A stretch of 64,000 nucleotides of DNA from assembly GCA_023382385.1 (NCBI GenBank), contig JAHDVH010000004.1, positions 124,001-188,000 of the forward strand, read 5' to 3'. Under the pieces are notes generated by a model. It was not told the origin of the DNA and ran no database searches. It worked only from the letters and a program-made list of their open reading frames with translations. Shown one piece after another: positions 8,337 to 17,302 of this stretch. This DNA is from a bacterium (GTDB taxonomy: Bacteria > Electryoneota > RPQS01). The number at the start of each line of letters is the position of its first letter. Position 1 is the first letter of the stretch. Both the position numbers and the translations under genes were made by a program.

Positions 8337-11033
8337 ATGTGGTTGGGAAATCGGAGTTTCCGAGTTGGAACGGCCGGGTTATGGCTTTTTATGGTCATAA
8401 GCTCGGCTGTTTTTGCTGGAACGACCGGCAAAATTGCCGGCCGAGTTACGGACGCCGAAACAGGCGATCCGATTATAGGCGCAGCAGTTCAGATTGAGGG
8501 AACAACCCAAGGGGCTGCCGCTGACATCAACGGGGATTTTTTCATTTTGAATGTCGCTCCGGGTCAGGTCGATGTGCGTGTAACTGCAATAGGTTACGGC
8601 ACGGAGACGGTGCGCGGGCTGAGAATCATCACCGATCAGACGAGCACGGTCAACTTTGCTCTGAACGTAGAGGCCATTACGACTGGTGAAGTCGTCATCA
8701 CGGCCGAGCGCAAGTTGATAGAGGCTGACCGCACGTTTGCGACGTCGACGGTCGGCGCTTCGGACATTCAAGCGCTTCCTGTGACGAATCTGGGACAGGT
8801 CGTGGATATTCAGGCCGGCGTAGTGGACGGGCACTTCCGCGGTGGCCGGACGAATGAAGTCATGTACCTCGTGGATGGCATCTCGGTGACCGACGCCTAC
8901 GACAACAGTCAGGGCACGCAGATTGACAATAAGGTGGTGCAGGAGCTGCAGGTGATCAGCGGCACCTTCAACGCCGAGTACGGTCAGGCGATGTCGGGAA
9001 TTGTGAATATCGTGACCAAAGAAGGCGCGACAGATTTTCACGGCACGGCGACGACCGAGTTCGGTGATTACATTTCCAGCAACGACGATCTGTGGATGAA
9101 CATTGACCACGTGTCGCCGATGGATATTCAAGATTATAATTTTACGCTTTACGGGCCGGTGCCCATGATCAACAAGCTCTCGTTTTACGGGAGCTTGCGC
9201 TATTTGGACGATGACGGCTGGCAATACGGGCAACGGCGCTGGAATGTTTACTATCCTAATGACCGATTTCAGACTTTCATCTCGCGTGACGGCGATGAGT
9301 CGTTTGCGGCGATGAATTACAATCTTGAACGGTGGGCTAATCTGAAGCTGACGTATCCGCTGTCGAATCAGATGAAGCTGAATTACTCGACGTTCTACAG
9401 CGGGCGCACGTATCGTGACTACTCACACGACTGGAAATACATTCCGGACGGGACGCTGCGCCGCTACCGCGACGGCCGTACGAATATGGTGAAGCTCAAC
9501 CACGCACTCAACAGTGCGATGTTCTATGAGCTGGCCGTCACCAATACGTGGAGCAAGTATCAGCATTATCTGTTTGAAGATCCCAACGATCCGCGCTACC
9601 TGCATCCCGAATATCAGGAAATCAATCCACCGTTCACGCTGAATATCGCGGGAACCGACCTCGCGCGATTCAAGCGGTGGACGAATACGCATCAGGGCAC
9701 GGGGAATCTATCTTATCAGGCGAGCAAGCTGCATCTGCTGAAATTCGGGTTTGATATCAAAGCGCACGAACTGTTTTACGAAGATATCAATCTTGTGCCT
9801 GTCGAAACGGGAAACACGTTCAGATTCTCGATCGAACCGATTTCGTTTCCGTCACATGATCTTTACAAGAACAATCCATATGAGTTCGCGGCCTACGTGC
9901 AGGACAAGTTTGAACTGCCGTCCCTGATTGTGAACGCAGGATTGCGCTTGGACTATTTCGAGCCGGACGGACGGGTTCCGTCGGATCCCAAAGACCCGAA
10001 CATTTATAATCCGCTGTTGCCGGAGCGCGCGGACCAGACCCTTGAAGAGCGTCAAGCCTACTGGTATGACAAGGTTAAAGCGAAGGCGCGCATTTCACCG
10101 CGATTGGGAATTGCCTACCCGATGTCCGACAAGGGTGTGTTCCACTTTGCATATGGCCACTTTGTGCAAAGACCCACATTTGAGCGGATGTATGCGAATC
10201 CGGAGTACGAATTGGAATCTGGAGTGGGTTTGAATACGGTGATGGGGAATCCCGACCTCGATATGGAAGAGACGGTGACTTACGAGTTCGGGTTCCAACA
10301 GCAGATACACGAGGACGTATCGCTTTCGACTTCTCTGTATTTCCGTGATATTCGCAGCCTTGTTGCAACGGACCGGATAGTGGAAACCTACTCTTCCGGA
10401 ACCAAATACGCGCAGTACGTGAACCGCAGCTTCGGCGAGGTCAAGGGCATTACGCTGTCCATGGACAAGCGGATGGCCAACAACTTCAGCGCGTTTGTGG
10501 ATTACACCTACCAAATCGCAGAGGGCAACGCGAGCGATCCGCAGTCGGCTTACAACGACTTAAAGGGAAACAACCCGCGCGAACCGGAGCAGCAGCTGGT
10601 GCCGCTGAATTGGGACCGCAGACACACGTTTAACGCAAGTCTGACGTATGCGATTCCGGGATTGCGCGGATGGGGCGCAACGATTCTGGGCAAGTATGGA
10701 AGCGGCCTGCCGTACTCGCCGACAGACGACGGAATTCGCACTGGCTTTGAAAATGACGGGCGGAGGCCGGACTTTTATAATGTGGATTTGAGTGCGTTCA
10801 AATCGTTTCCAGTGGGGCGGCACAAGCTGGTGCTGATGCTGACGATGTTGAATGCGCTGGACATTAAGAATGAAGACGGCATTTACGACGACACGGGCCG
10901 TGCAGGCTATACAATTGTCGAGAACACGGCGGTCGAAGCGCCGGAATTCAACACCTTGAGCGAAGTATATCCGGATCCCTCCAAGTACTCCCGCCCGAGG
11001 ATGGTCAAAGTTGGCGTGAGCTACGAGTTCTAA
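8337..11033 (+). CDS. TonB-dependent outer-membrane receptor with carboxypeptidase-regulatory-like domain
   Basis: An 898-residue receptor: signal peptide (1-~28), carboxypeptidase-D regulatory-like domain (~30-115, GKIAGRVTDAETGDPIIGA), plug domain (~125-235, with VMYLVDGISVTD and FNAEYGQAMSGIVNIVTKEG) and a beta-barrel to the end, closing in VGVSYEF with the terminal Phe typical of outer-membrane barrels. In SusC-like systems this architecture imports oligosaccharides with TonB energy. No SusD gene follows; instead a 1170-aa exported protein overlaps the stop codon by one base (TAATG). The start is supported by GAGGA six bases upstream. Context suggests maltodextrin uptake or sensing; the substrate is inferred. 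Confidence 0.85.
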   Translation: MWLGNRSFRVGTAGLWLFMVISSAVFAGTTGKIAGRVTDAETGDPIIGAAVQIEGTTQGAAADINGDFFILNVAPGQVDVRVTAIGYGTETVRGLRIITDQTSTVNFALNVEAITTGEVVITAERKLIEADRTFATSTVGASDIQALPVTNLGQVVDIQAGVVDGHFRGGRTNEVMYLVDGISVTDAYDNSQGTQIDNKVVQELQVISGTFNAEYGQAMSGIVNIVTKEGATDFHGTATTEFGDYISSNDDLWMNIDHVSPMDIQDYNFTLYGPVPMINKLSFYGSLRYLDDDGWQYGQRRWNVYYPNDRFQTFISRDGDESFAAMNYNLERWANLKLTYPLSNQMKLNYSTFYSGRTYRDYSHDWKYIPDGTLRRYRDGRTNMVKLNHALNSAMFYELAVTNTWSKYQHYLFEDPNDPRYLHPEYQEINPPFTLNIAGTDLARFKRWTNTHQGTGNLSYQASKLHLLKFGFDIKAHELFYEDINLVPVETGNTFRFSIEPISFPSHDLYKNNPYEFAAYVQDKFELPSLIVNAGLRLDYFEPDGRVPSDPKDPNIYNPLLPERADQTLEERQAYWYDKVKAKARISPRLGIAYPMSDKGVFHFAYGHFVQRPTFERMYANPEYELESGVGLNTVMGNPDLDMEETVTYEFGFQQQIHEDVSLSTSLYFRDIRSLVATDRIVETYSSGTKYAQYVNRSFGEVKGITLSMDKRMANNFSAFVDYTYQIAEGNASDPQSAYNDLKGNNPREPEQQLVPLNWDRRHTFNASLTYAIPGLRGWGATILGKYGSGLPYSPTDDGIRTGFENDGRRPDFYNVDLSAFKSFPVGRHKLVLMLTMLNALDIKNEDGIYDDTGRAGYTIVENTAVEAPEFNTLSEVYPDPSKYSRPRMVKVGVSYEF

Positions 11034-14000
11034 TGAATACTAATATTTCAAGTTCTTCCCTGCCCTCTCGAGTCGCATCACCATTTCGACGGAGAGGTGT
11101 GTTGCTCGGGCTTTGCTTGATGCTTCTGGCAACACAGGCTTTCGCGCAAGTGGACTCGATGCTGAACTATCGAGGGAACACGTTGTATCGCGCGAAAAAC
11201 ATCATGAGCGGGAATCTGGTACGCACGACGTTTTACAATTACGGTCTGGTGGGAAACATCGGCGAGATTTCCGGTGAGTGGCCCATCGGCACGGGCAACG
11301 AATACGTCGGCGACGTTTCACCTTTGGTGGGCGTGGAGTTTATCCACCCTTCGGGTGACACGATGCGCGCAGTCTGCACGTCAGACGGACCGAGAGGTAA
11401 CTCGGACGGCCCTCCGGGCGGCGGCGTCTTCTGGGGCTTTGAGCCTCTCAAGGGATTTGCGTCACCGCCGACCATCGGACAGGACCCGCAGGTTGCAATG
11501 TCCAATCAGCGGTATACGTGGCCGCATACGTGGCCGGACAAGAACGTTACGGATTCACTCTCTGGTGACAAGGCGTGGGTGCGTGATGAGACAGATCCCG
11601 GCTGGCCGAACTCATGGAACGGATACTTCGGCAAGAATGTCATGAATGCGGATCAGGAAACGTATTTCGTAATGGACGACCACGCCGACCTTGAGTGGTT
11701 TGAGCGCACGGACAGTTCCGGCAATGTATACCGTTACTATCCTCACAATCGCGATTCCTTGAGACGCGGATTGGGTTTGCGTGTGTCGGTTCGCGGACTG
11801 CAGTGGGCGCACTTTCTTGCTCAGGATTGCATCTTCTGGCTCTACGAAATCACGAATGTCGGTACGCACACCTATGACAAAGTGGCATTCGGCATGGTGG
11901 TGGGAACGCTGTCGGGCGGGCGGCAGGACTCAGAAGATGACTTAGCCTACTTCGATCTCGAAAATGATATCACATACAGTTTTGATAGTGACGACCGCGG
12001 ATCGCCGGGTTGGGTTCCTGTGTCAGAGACGCGTAATGTCGGCTACGTCGGCTACGCATTTCTTGAGTCGCCGGGCAATCCGTTTGACGGCATTGACAAC
12101 GATGGTGACAGTCAGGATCCTTCAAGTCCGATTCTGACCGGCGACATTTTAGGTCAGTTTTTGCAGCCGCGTGCGTATGGGCCGGGTCAGACGATTGTAC
12201 TGATTGATTATGACACCTATGAGCGTACGGTGACGACGTTCCCACAGCAAGGTCCGCTGCGCTATGACGTGCACGGGCGGGAGGTTGTGGTCTTGCCCGG
12301 TCAGCAGTTGGTTGAGGACGGCGGCAACGGTATTGACGACAACTTGAACGGTTTGATTGACGAGCGCAGCGATCACTTGAATCTGGCCTATGTTGATTAT
12401 GTCACGGGCCGCGGACTAAATGATCCAATGATCGACGAAGCGCGGGATGACGGAATTGACAACGACGATGACTGGGATCCGCTCACCAATGACGTTGGCG
12501 CGGACGGGGTTCCGCTGACCGGCGACGCCGGCGAAGGCGACGGGCGTCCGACGAACGGTGAACCGAATTTCGATAAGACGGACGTCGACGAGTCGGATCA
12601 GATCGGTTTGACTTCATTTGACTATTTTTCTCCGCCGGGAGCGGTGCGGATGCGCGACGACCAGGCACTGTGGGACAGGATGATCCCCGGGCGGTTTGAT
12701 GTCGTGTCAGGTGTCCCGCAGGACGGAGACTTCATCTATGGTTCGGGCTACTTCCCGCTGCGGCCCGGGCAGACGGAACGCTTTTCGATGGCTCTGTTGT
12801 ATGGACAGGATCTCGCGGATATCACCGATAACAAGATTACGGTTCAGCAGATCTACGACGAGAACTACAACTTCGCGCGTCCACCGGAAAAGCCGACCTT
12901 GTGGGCGGTGCCCCGCGACGGCAAGGTCACTCTTTATTGGGATAACATCGCGGAGTCGTCCTTTGATCCCGTGACAGGGTATGACTTTGAAGGTTACAAG
13001 ATTTACCGCGCGACGGATCCGGCATTCAACGAAATCTTTACTGTAACAGACGGATTGGGACGCAAAGTGTTCCACAAACCGATTGCGCAGTTTGACTTGA
13101 ACAACGGTAATGCGGGCTTCTTTCCGGTGATTCGCAACTCCGTGATTTATTATCTCGGTGAAGACAGTGGTCTGCAGCATTCCTGGACCGATACGACGGT
13201 CGAGAACGGGCAGACGTATTATTACGCCGTAGTCGCTTACGACCGTGGTGATGTTGAGAAGGAGATTCTGCCGGCCGAGAACAGCAAGACTATCGTCGTC
13301 GATCCGAGTGGCAACGTCACACTCGATATCAATACGGCGAGAATCGTGCCGCGAGCGCCAGCGCTGGGATATGAGGAGCCGCAATTCACCGCGATCAACC
13401 ATGTCAGCGGTTCTGCGACGGGCACGATTGCCATTGAAACAGTTGATCCACGACTTGTGGCTGACGGGCGTATCTATCAGTTCTCGTTTGACGAGCTTCC
13501 CGATACCTCGCTCGTAACATACAGCGTGCTGCGAGTCGGAGACGGACAGACGGACACGCTGGTCAACCGTCGTCTGCTTGTCCCTGAGGATCACTTGCTT
13601 CCCCAGGCAGATCGGTTCATGAGCTACTACGATTCCCTATTCAATCTGCCGCCGGGCAGCTATGATCCCGCGCAGTATTTCCGTGTCGCGGGAACGGATC
13701 TGTATGACGGGCAGCGCGCCTACATGCTCACGCCGCGTCAGATTGCGTTGATTCAACAGGCTTCGGGATGGGCGGACACGACCAGAAGACTCTATCAATT
13801 CAATTTCACGCTTGCCAACCTCTATCAGGGATTCCTGACGGGAATTCCGGAGCCGGGTGAGTTTGCTGTCGAATGGTATGGCGAAGTGGTGGACACGTCC
13901 GCATACTTCAACTGGTATGATCTTGTGGTGATTCCCGCAACGCCGGTAAATTTCCGAGTCAAGGACTTGAATACGAACGAGTATGTGCCGTTTGTGTTCA

Positions 14001-14545
14001 ACGAAGTGACGAGCACGAGGAATGGTATTGTGGACGACGGTGAGTTTATCGGGTTCCTGAGCGACACGTCGCTGACGTGGACGACGTCCTTCAGACGACG
14101 AGCGGCCACCGGTGACACTTTACGGCCTCAAGACGGTGACGTTCTTTACTTGAGACTTTATCAGCCGTATGCCGACGATGACGTCTTTGAGTACACGACA
14201 AGAGCGGCACGCATCAATCCTGATGCCGTCAAGCTCGACAGAATTTCGGTCTATCCGAATCCATACGTCGCGGCCTCCGCGCAGGAACCGACGAATCCCT
14301 TTAATGAAGGTCGAGGAGAACGGCGAATCACATTCAATCATCTGCCGGAAAGGTGCACTATCCGCATTTATACCGTGAAGGGTGAGCTGGTGGATATTCT
14401 CGAGCACAATGACGGGATAGACGAAGGCACGGAGAACTGGGACTTGCGGACGCGAGACGGGTTGAATGTGTCCTACGGTGTCTATCTCTATCACGTTGAC
14501 TCGCCGTACGGTGAGAAGACCGGAAGGTTTGCGGTGATCAAGTGA
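11033..14545 (+). CDS. Large exported protein with FN3-like and C-terminal sorting-like domains
   Basis: A 1170-residue protein, not assignable to a named enzyme family. It has a signal peptide (cleavage near residue 38, TQAFA), a long beta-rich region, several Asp/Asn-rich loops at ~353, ~429 and ~471 (DGIDNDGDSQD, GNGIDDNLNGLID, DDGIDNDDDWD) that resemble Ca2+ sites, a fibronectin-III-like domain at ~620-757 (KVTLYWDN ... GYKIYRATDP ... YYYAVVAYD), and a C-terminal beta domain from ~1073 (VYPNPYVAA ... YGVYLYHVDS ... RFAVIK) that resembles a T9SS sorting domain. It overlaps both neighbours (TAATG before, a 4-base GTGA overlap after), so it is translationally coupled to the receptor and the PorV-like gene. 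It may be the surface partner of the receptor. Confidence 0.7.
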   Translation: MNTNISSSSLPSRVASPFRRRGVLLGLCLMLLATQAFAQVDSMLNYRGNTLYRAKNIMSGNLVRTTFYNYGLVGNIGEISGEWPIGTGNEYVGDVSPLVGVEFIHPSGDTMRAVCTSDGPRGNSDGPPGGGVFWGFEPLKGFASPPTIGQDPQVAMSNQRYTWPHTWPDKNVTDSLSGDKAWVRDETDPGWPNSWNGYFGKNVMNADQETYFVMDDHADLEWFERTDSSGNVYRYYPHNRDSLRRGLGLRVSVRGLQWAHFLAQDCIFWLYEITNVGTHTYDKVAFGMVVGTLSGGRQDSEDDLAYFDLENDITYSFDSDDRGSPGWVPVSETRNVGYVGYAFLESPGNPFDGIDNDGDSQDPSSPILTGDILGQFLQPRAYGPGQTIVLIDYDTYERTVTTFPQQGPLRYDVHGREVVVLPGQQLVEDGGNGIDDNLNGLIDERSDHLNLAYVDYVTGRGLNDPMIDEARDDGIDNDDDWDPLTNDVGADGVPLTGDAGEGDGRPTNGEPNFDKTDVDESDQIGLTSFDYFSPPGAVRMRDDQALWDRMIPGRFDVVSGVPQDGDFIYGSGYFPLRPGQTERFSMALLYGQDLADITDNKITVQQIYDENYNFARPPEKPTLWAVPRDGKVTLYWDNIAESSFDPVTGYDFEGYKIYRATDPAFNEIFTVTDGLGRKVFHKPIAQFDLNNGNAGFFPVIRNSVIYYLGEDSGLQHSWTDTTVENGQTYYYAVVAYDRGDVEKEILPAENSKTIVVDPSGNVTLDINTARIVPRAPALGYEEPQFTAINHVSGSATGTIAIETVDPRLVADGRIYQFSFDELPDTSLVTYSVLRVGDGQTDTLVNRRLLVPEDHLLPQADRFMSYYDSLFNLPPGSYDPAQYFRVAGTDLYDGQRAYMLTPRQIALIQQASGWADTTRRLYQFNFTLANLYQGFLTGIPEPGEFAVEWYGEVVDTSAYFNWYDLVVIPATPVNFRVKDLNTNEYVPFVFNEVTSTRNGIVDDGEFIGFLSDTSLTWTTSFRRRAATGDTLRPQDGDVLYLRLYQPYADDDVFEYTTRAARINPDAVKLDRISVYPNPYVAASAQEPTNPFNEGRGERRITFNHLPERCTIRIYTVKGELVDILEHNDGIDEGTENWDLRTRDGLNVSYGVYLYHVDSPYGEKTGRFAVIK

Positions 14546-15564
14546 AGAAGTTTAAACCTATAATACTCGCTCTGACGATCTGCGCCTGCACGATGACCGC
14601 TTTTGCAGTCAGCAAGGTAGGCACTACGGCCGCACCGTTTCTGAACATCGCAGTCGGTGCACGCGCGCTGGGCATGGGTGGTGCCTTCACAGCTATGGCA
14701 GACGATGCGACGGCGCTTTACTGGAATCCCGCCGGCATCGCCGGAATGGAGAAGTTTTCGGCTTCGTTTGTGCATACGGATTGGCTTACGGATCTGCGAT
14801 TCAACGTGGTCGGCGCGGTTCTGCCATTAAATAATGACGACGCGATTGGTGCACAGATGACGCTGCTGTCCATGCCGGATCAGGAAGTGACCACGACTCA
14901 ACAGCATCAGCAGGACGGTGCCGGATATTTCTACAGCGCGGGCAGCATGGCTCTGCAATTAACGTACGGTAAACAATTCACGGATCGATTTAAACTTGGC
15001 TTAAGCGGAAAGTACGTACGGGAATGGATCTGGCATGAAGCCGCCGCCACCGTAGCCTTGGATCTCGGAAGCGTCTATCGAACTGACTTGAACGGCATGC
15101 GAATCGGGATTGCCATTACGAATTTCGGCGGGAAGATGCAGATGACGGGACGCGACCTCGTGCGCTTCTATGACGTTGACCCGACGCGCGAAGGCAATAA
15201 CAGCCGTGTGATCGCAAACCTCGCAACAGACAAATGGCCGCTGCCGCTGATGATGCGCTTCGGGCTTGCGATGGAGGCTTTCCAAAATGAGAAGCACCGG
15301 ATGTCTGTGGCTCTGGATGCACAGCATCCCAACGACAATGACGAATCAATAAATCTCGGATCTGAGTACGCATTCCGCGAGCAGTTTTTCGTTCGCGCGG
15401 GGTACCGGTCGCTGTTTTTGCGTGACTCGGAAGAGGGTGCAACTTTGGGATTCGGTCTGAAGTTTAATACTCGCGGCGGGCCGACGTTCATGCTGGATGC
15501 CACGTACGAAGACTTCGGACGATTCGATGCGATTTACAAGTACTCTCTGGGGATAGTATATTAG
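14542..15564 (+). CDS. PorV/PorQ-family outer-membrane protein
   Basis: A 340-residue barrel protein of the PorV/PorQ (UPF0164) family: signal peptide (1-~22), then the family hallmark FLNIAVGARALGMGGAFTAMADDATALYWNPAG, a FadL-like N-terminus, and a barrel to the C-terminus. PorV is the T9SS shuttle that carries cargo to the surface attachment complex; PorQ homologues have related roles. It starts with GTG in a 4-base overlap with the preceding gene, which means translational coupling. Its place beside the receptor and T9SS-tagged enzymes suggests a locus-specific export or anchoring role, but a general T9SS function is equally possible. No other T9SS machinery gene is in the window. Confidence 0.8.
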   Translation: MKKFKPIILALTICACTMTAFAVSKVGTTAAPFLNIAVGARALGMGGAFTAMADDATALYWNPAGIAGMEKFSASFVHTDWLTDLRFNVVGAVLPLNNDDAIGAQMTLLSMPDQEVTTTQQHQQDGAGYFYSAGSMALQLTYGKQFTDRFKLGLSGKYVREWIWHEAAATVALDLGSVYRTDLNGMRIGIAITNFGGKMQMTGRDLVRFYDVDPTREGNNSRVIANLATDKWPLPLMMRFGLAMEAFQNEKHRMSVALDAQHPNDNDESINLGSEYAFREQFFVRAGYRSLFLRDSEEGATLGFGLKFNTRGGPTFMLDATYEDFGRFDAIYKYSLGIVY

Positions 15565-15682
15565 GATAGCGGGGAGCGCTGCCACTGCAAGCTCCATGTC
15601 TCAGCCGGGGCTGCAACAGTACATGAATTTTTCGCACTTTTACACATATCTCTTCATAATAGCAGGTCGAGGAGGACCCACA

Positions 15683-17179
15683 ATGTTTAGGTTAAAGAAT
15701 TTGGTTATGGTCGCGGCATTACTGGTTCTGAGTGTTGCGCCGGTTTGGGCGACCGCAGTAACGTTCCAGTTGAACATGAGCGTTCAGCAGGATTTGGGCA
15801 ATTTTAATCCGGCGACGGATATCGTCGTCGTTCGCGGCACGTTCAATGGCTGGGGCGGCAACACTCATCAACTGACTCACGCGGGCAGCGGGCTGTACAC
15901 GATTACCTCGGAGATTCCCGAAGGTTCAATCGAGTTCAAATACGTAATAGTGCAGCCCGGACAGGACGTTTGGGAGTCCGTGGATAATCGCACAGCCAAT
16001 GTTTCTGGCGCCACACTGGTGCTGCCGGTGGTCTATTTCAACAATGTCGAATCGTCGGCCAGTGCTGATGTGGAAGTTAACTTCCGTGTGAATATGACGG
16101 TTCAGGAGCTGTCGGGAAATTTTGAACCGACAACGGATTGGGTTGTGGTGCGCGGTGCTCACAACAACCTCGGCAACTGGGGCGGCGCCGTTCGACTGCT
16201 CGAAGAAACCGGCAATCCGGGCGTTTACTCGCTACGCATTCAGTTCAGCTCACTGCCGGTCAATGTTGGCGTTGAGTACAAGTTTGTGATTCTCAACAAT
16301 GGCGATCCTGATGCCGCAACATGGGAGTCGAGCGCCAACCGCAGCTTCACGCCAACGGGTGAAGAACCGGACATTCTCCCGCCGCCGGGAGGCAACGGCT
16401 TTGGCGAAATCAATCCGCCGCTTGTTTACTTCGCGGACATTTCACCGGACGATATTATCACCAATGATGTCGATGTGATCTTCCAAGTCGAAACTACTCC
16501 GCTCGAAGGCCGTTTGGCCGATGTCGGCTATGTTTATGACGTGCAGACAGGTGACACGATTTATTCTGTCCAGTCGATACAGGCCGCAGGATTCTTCAAC
16601 AACTGGCCGTGGGGCAACTTCCTGCCGGAGCACACGATGAATGACAACGGCACGAACGGTGACCTCGTGGCGGGAGATGACATTTGGTCGGCGACGATCA
16701 CGTTTGCGGCGGGCAGCCCGCGCATGCTGATTTACAAGTACGGCGCCAATCAATTGGACGTGGAAGCGGGGTTTGCACGGAACCACGAACGTCTGTTAGA
16801 CGACAGCAATCCGACATTCCGTTTGGACGTCGACTGCTGGGGTTCGCCTGACACGCTCTATCAAGCCTGGCCGTGTCTGGTTTCTTCAGCAGATGACAGG
16901 AGCGAACCGGTCATCAGCGATTTCAGCCTTGAGCAGAACTTCCCGAATCCGTTCAACCCGTCGACGACCATCAACTTCACGCTGACGCGCGCGGATGTCA
17001 CCGCATTGAGGGTGTTTGACGTGCTGGGCCGCGAGGTTGCCGTGATGAACTTCGGCCGGATGGACGCGGGTCGTCATACGGTATCGTTCAATGGAAGCTC
17101 GCTGTCGAGCGGTGTCTACTTCTACAAGCTCGAGAGTGGCGCACAGAACGCGACACGCAAGATGCTGCTGTTGAAGTAG
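15683..17179 (+). CDS. T9SS-exported starch-binding protein with CBM20-like repeats
   Basis: A 498-residue surface protein without a catalytic domain. After a signal peptide (1-~24, LVLSVAPVWA) come two related CBM20/E-set-like modules (VVVRGTFNGWGGNTHQL ... EFKYVI ... WESVDNR at ~28-120; VVVRGAHNNLGNWGGAV ... EYKFVILNNG ... WESSANR at ~130-265), a third beta module (~270-400, with NDNGTNGDLVAGDDIWS), and a T9SS sorting domain (NFPNPFNPSTTINF to KMLLLK). It may do the job of SusE/SusF: holding starch at the cell surface. The ATG at 15683 is chosen because GAGGAGG lies seven bases upstream and a clean signal peptide follows; the frame is open 29 codons further up. Confidence 0.8.
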   Translation: MFRLKNLVMVAALLVLSVAPVWATAVTFQLNMSVQQDLGNFNPATDIVVVRGTFNGWGGNTHQLTHAGSGLYTITSEIPEGSIEFKYVIVQPGQDVWESVDNRTANVSGATLVLPVVYFNNVESSASADVEVNFRVNMTVQELSGNFEPTTDWVVVRGAHNNLGNWGGAVRLLEETGNPGVYSLRIQFSSLPVNVGVEYKFVILNNGDPDAATWESSANRSFTPTGEEPDILPPPGGNGFGEINPPLVYFADISPDDIITNDVDVIFQVETTPLEGRLADVGYVYDVQTGDTIYSVQSIQAAGFFNNWPWGNFLPEHTMNDNGTNGDLVAGDDIWSATITFAAGSPRMLIYKYGANQLDVEAGFARNHERLLDDSNPTFRLDVDCWGSPDTLYQAWPCLVSSADDRSEPVISDFSLEQNFPNPFNPSTTINFTLTRADVTALRVFDVLGREVAVMNFGRMDAGRHTVSFNGSSLSSGVYFYKLESGAQNATRKMLLLK

Positions 17180-17250
17180 TCTGAATTGCCGTTACGGCAA
17201 ACGGGTGTTTATCGTTAACACCAATTAGTGTTTGAACTTTCACACCGGTC

Positions 17251-17276
17251 GGGGCGCAGGCGGTTGTCTGCGCCCC
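17251..17276. other. Stable 9-bp GC hairpin between starch-binding and amylase genes
   Basis: GGGGCGCAG and CTGCGCCCC pair perfectly across an 8-base loop, 71 bp after the previous stop and 26 bp before the amylase ATG. There is no T-run, so it may be an mRNA-processing or stability element, or a partial terminator, rather than a full stop of transcription. Confidence 0.4.
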
Positions 17277-17302
17277 GCACTGCCCTTATGAGGTGACCCA
17301 GT

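Noticed and set aside
8379-9233. 284-residue open frame opposite the TonB receptor
   Set aside because: Lies fully inside the receptor on the other strand; His/Arg/Val-rich composition typical of antisense shadows.
12707-13594. 295-residue open frame opposite the 1170-aa protein gene
   Set aside because: Same reasons: no recognisable family, fully nested, shadow-like composition.
15596-15682. 29-residue N-terminal extension of the starch-binding protein
   Set aside because: The ATG at 15683 has GAGGAGG in place and starts a proper signal peptide.
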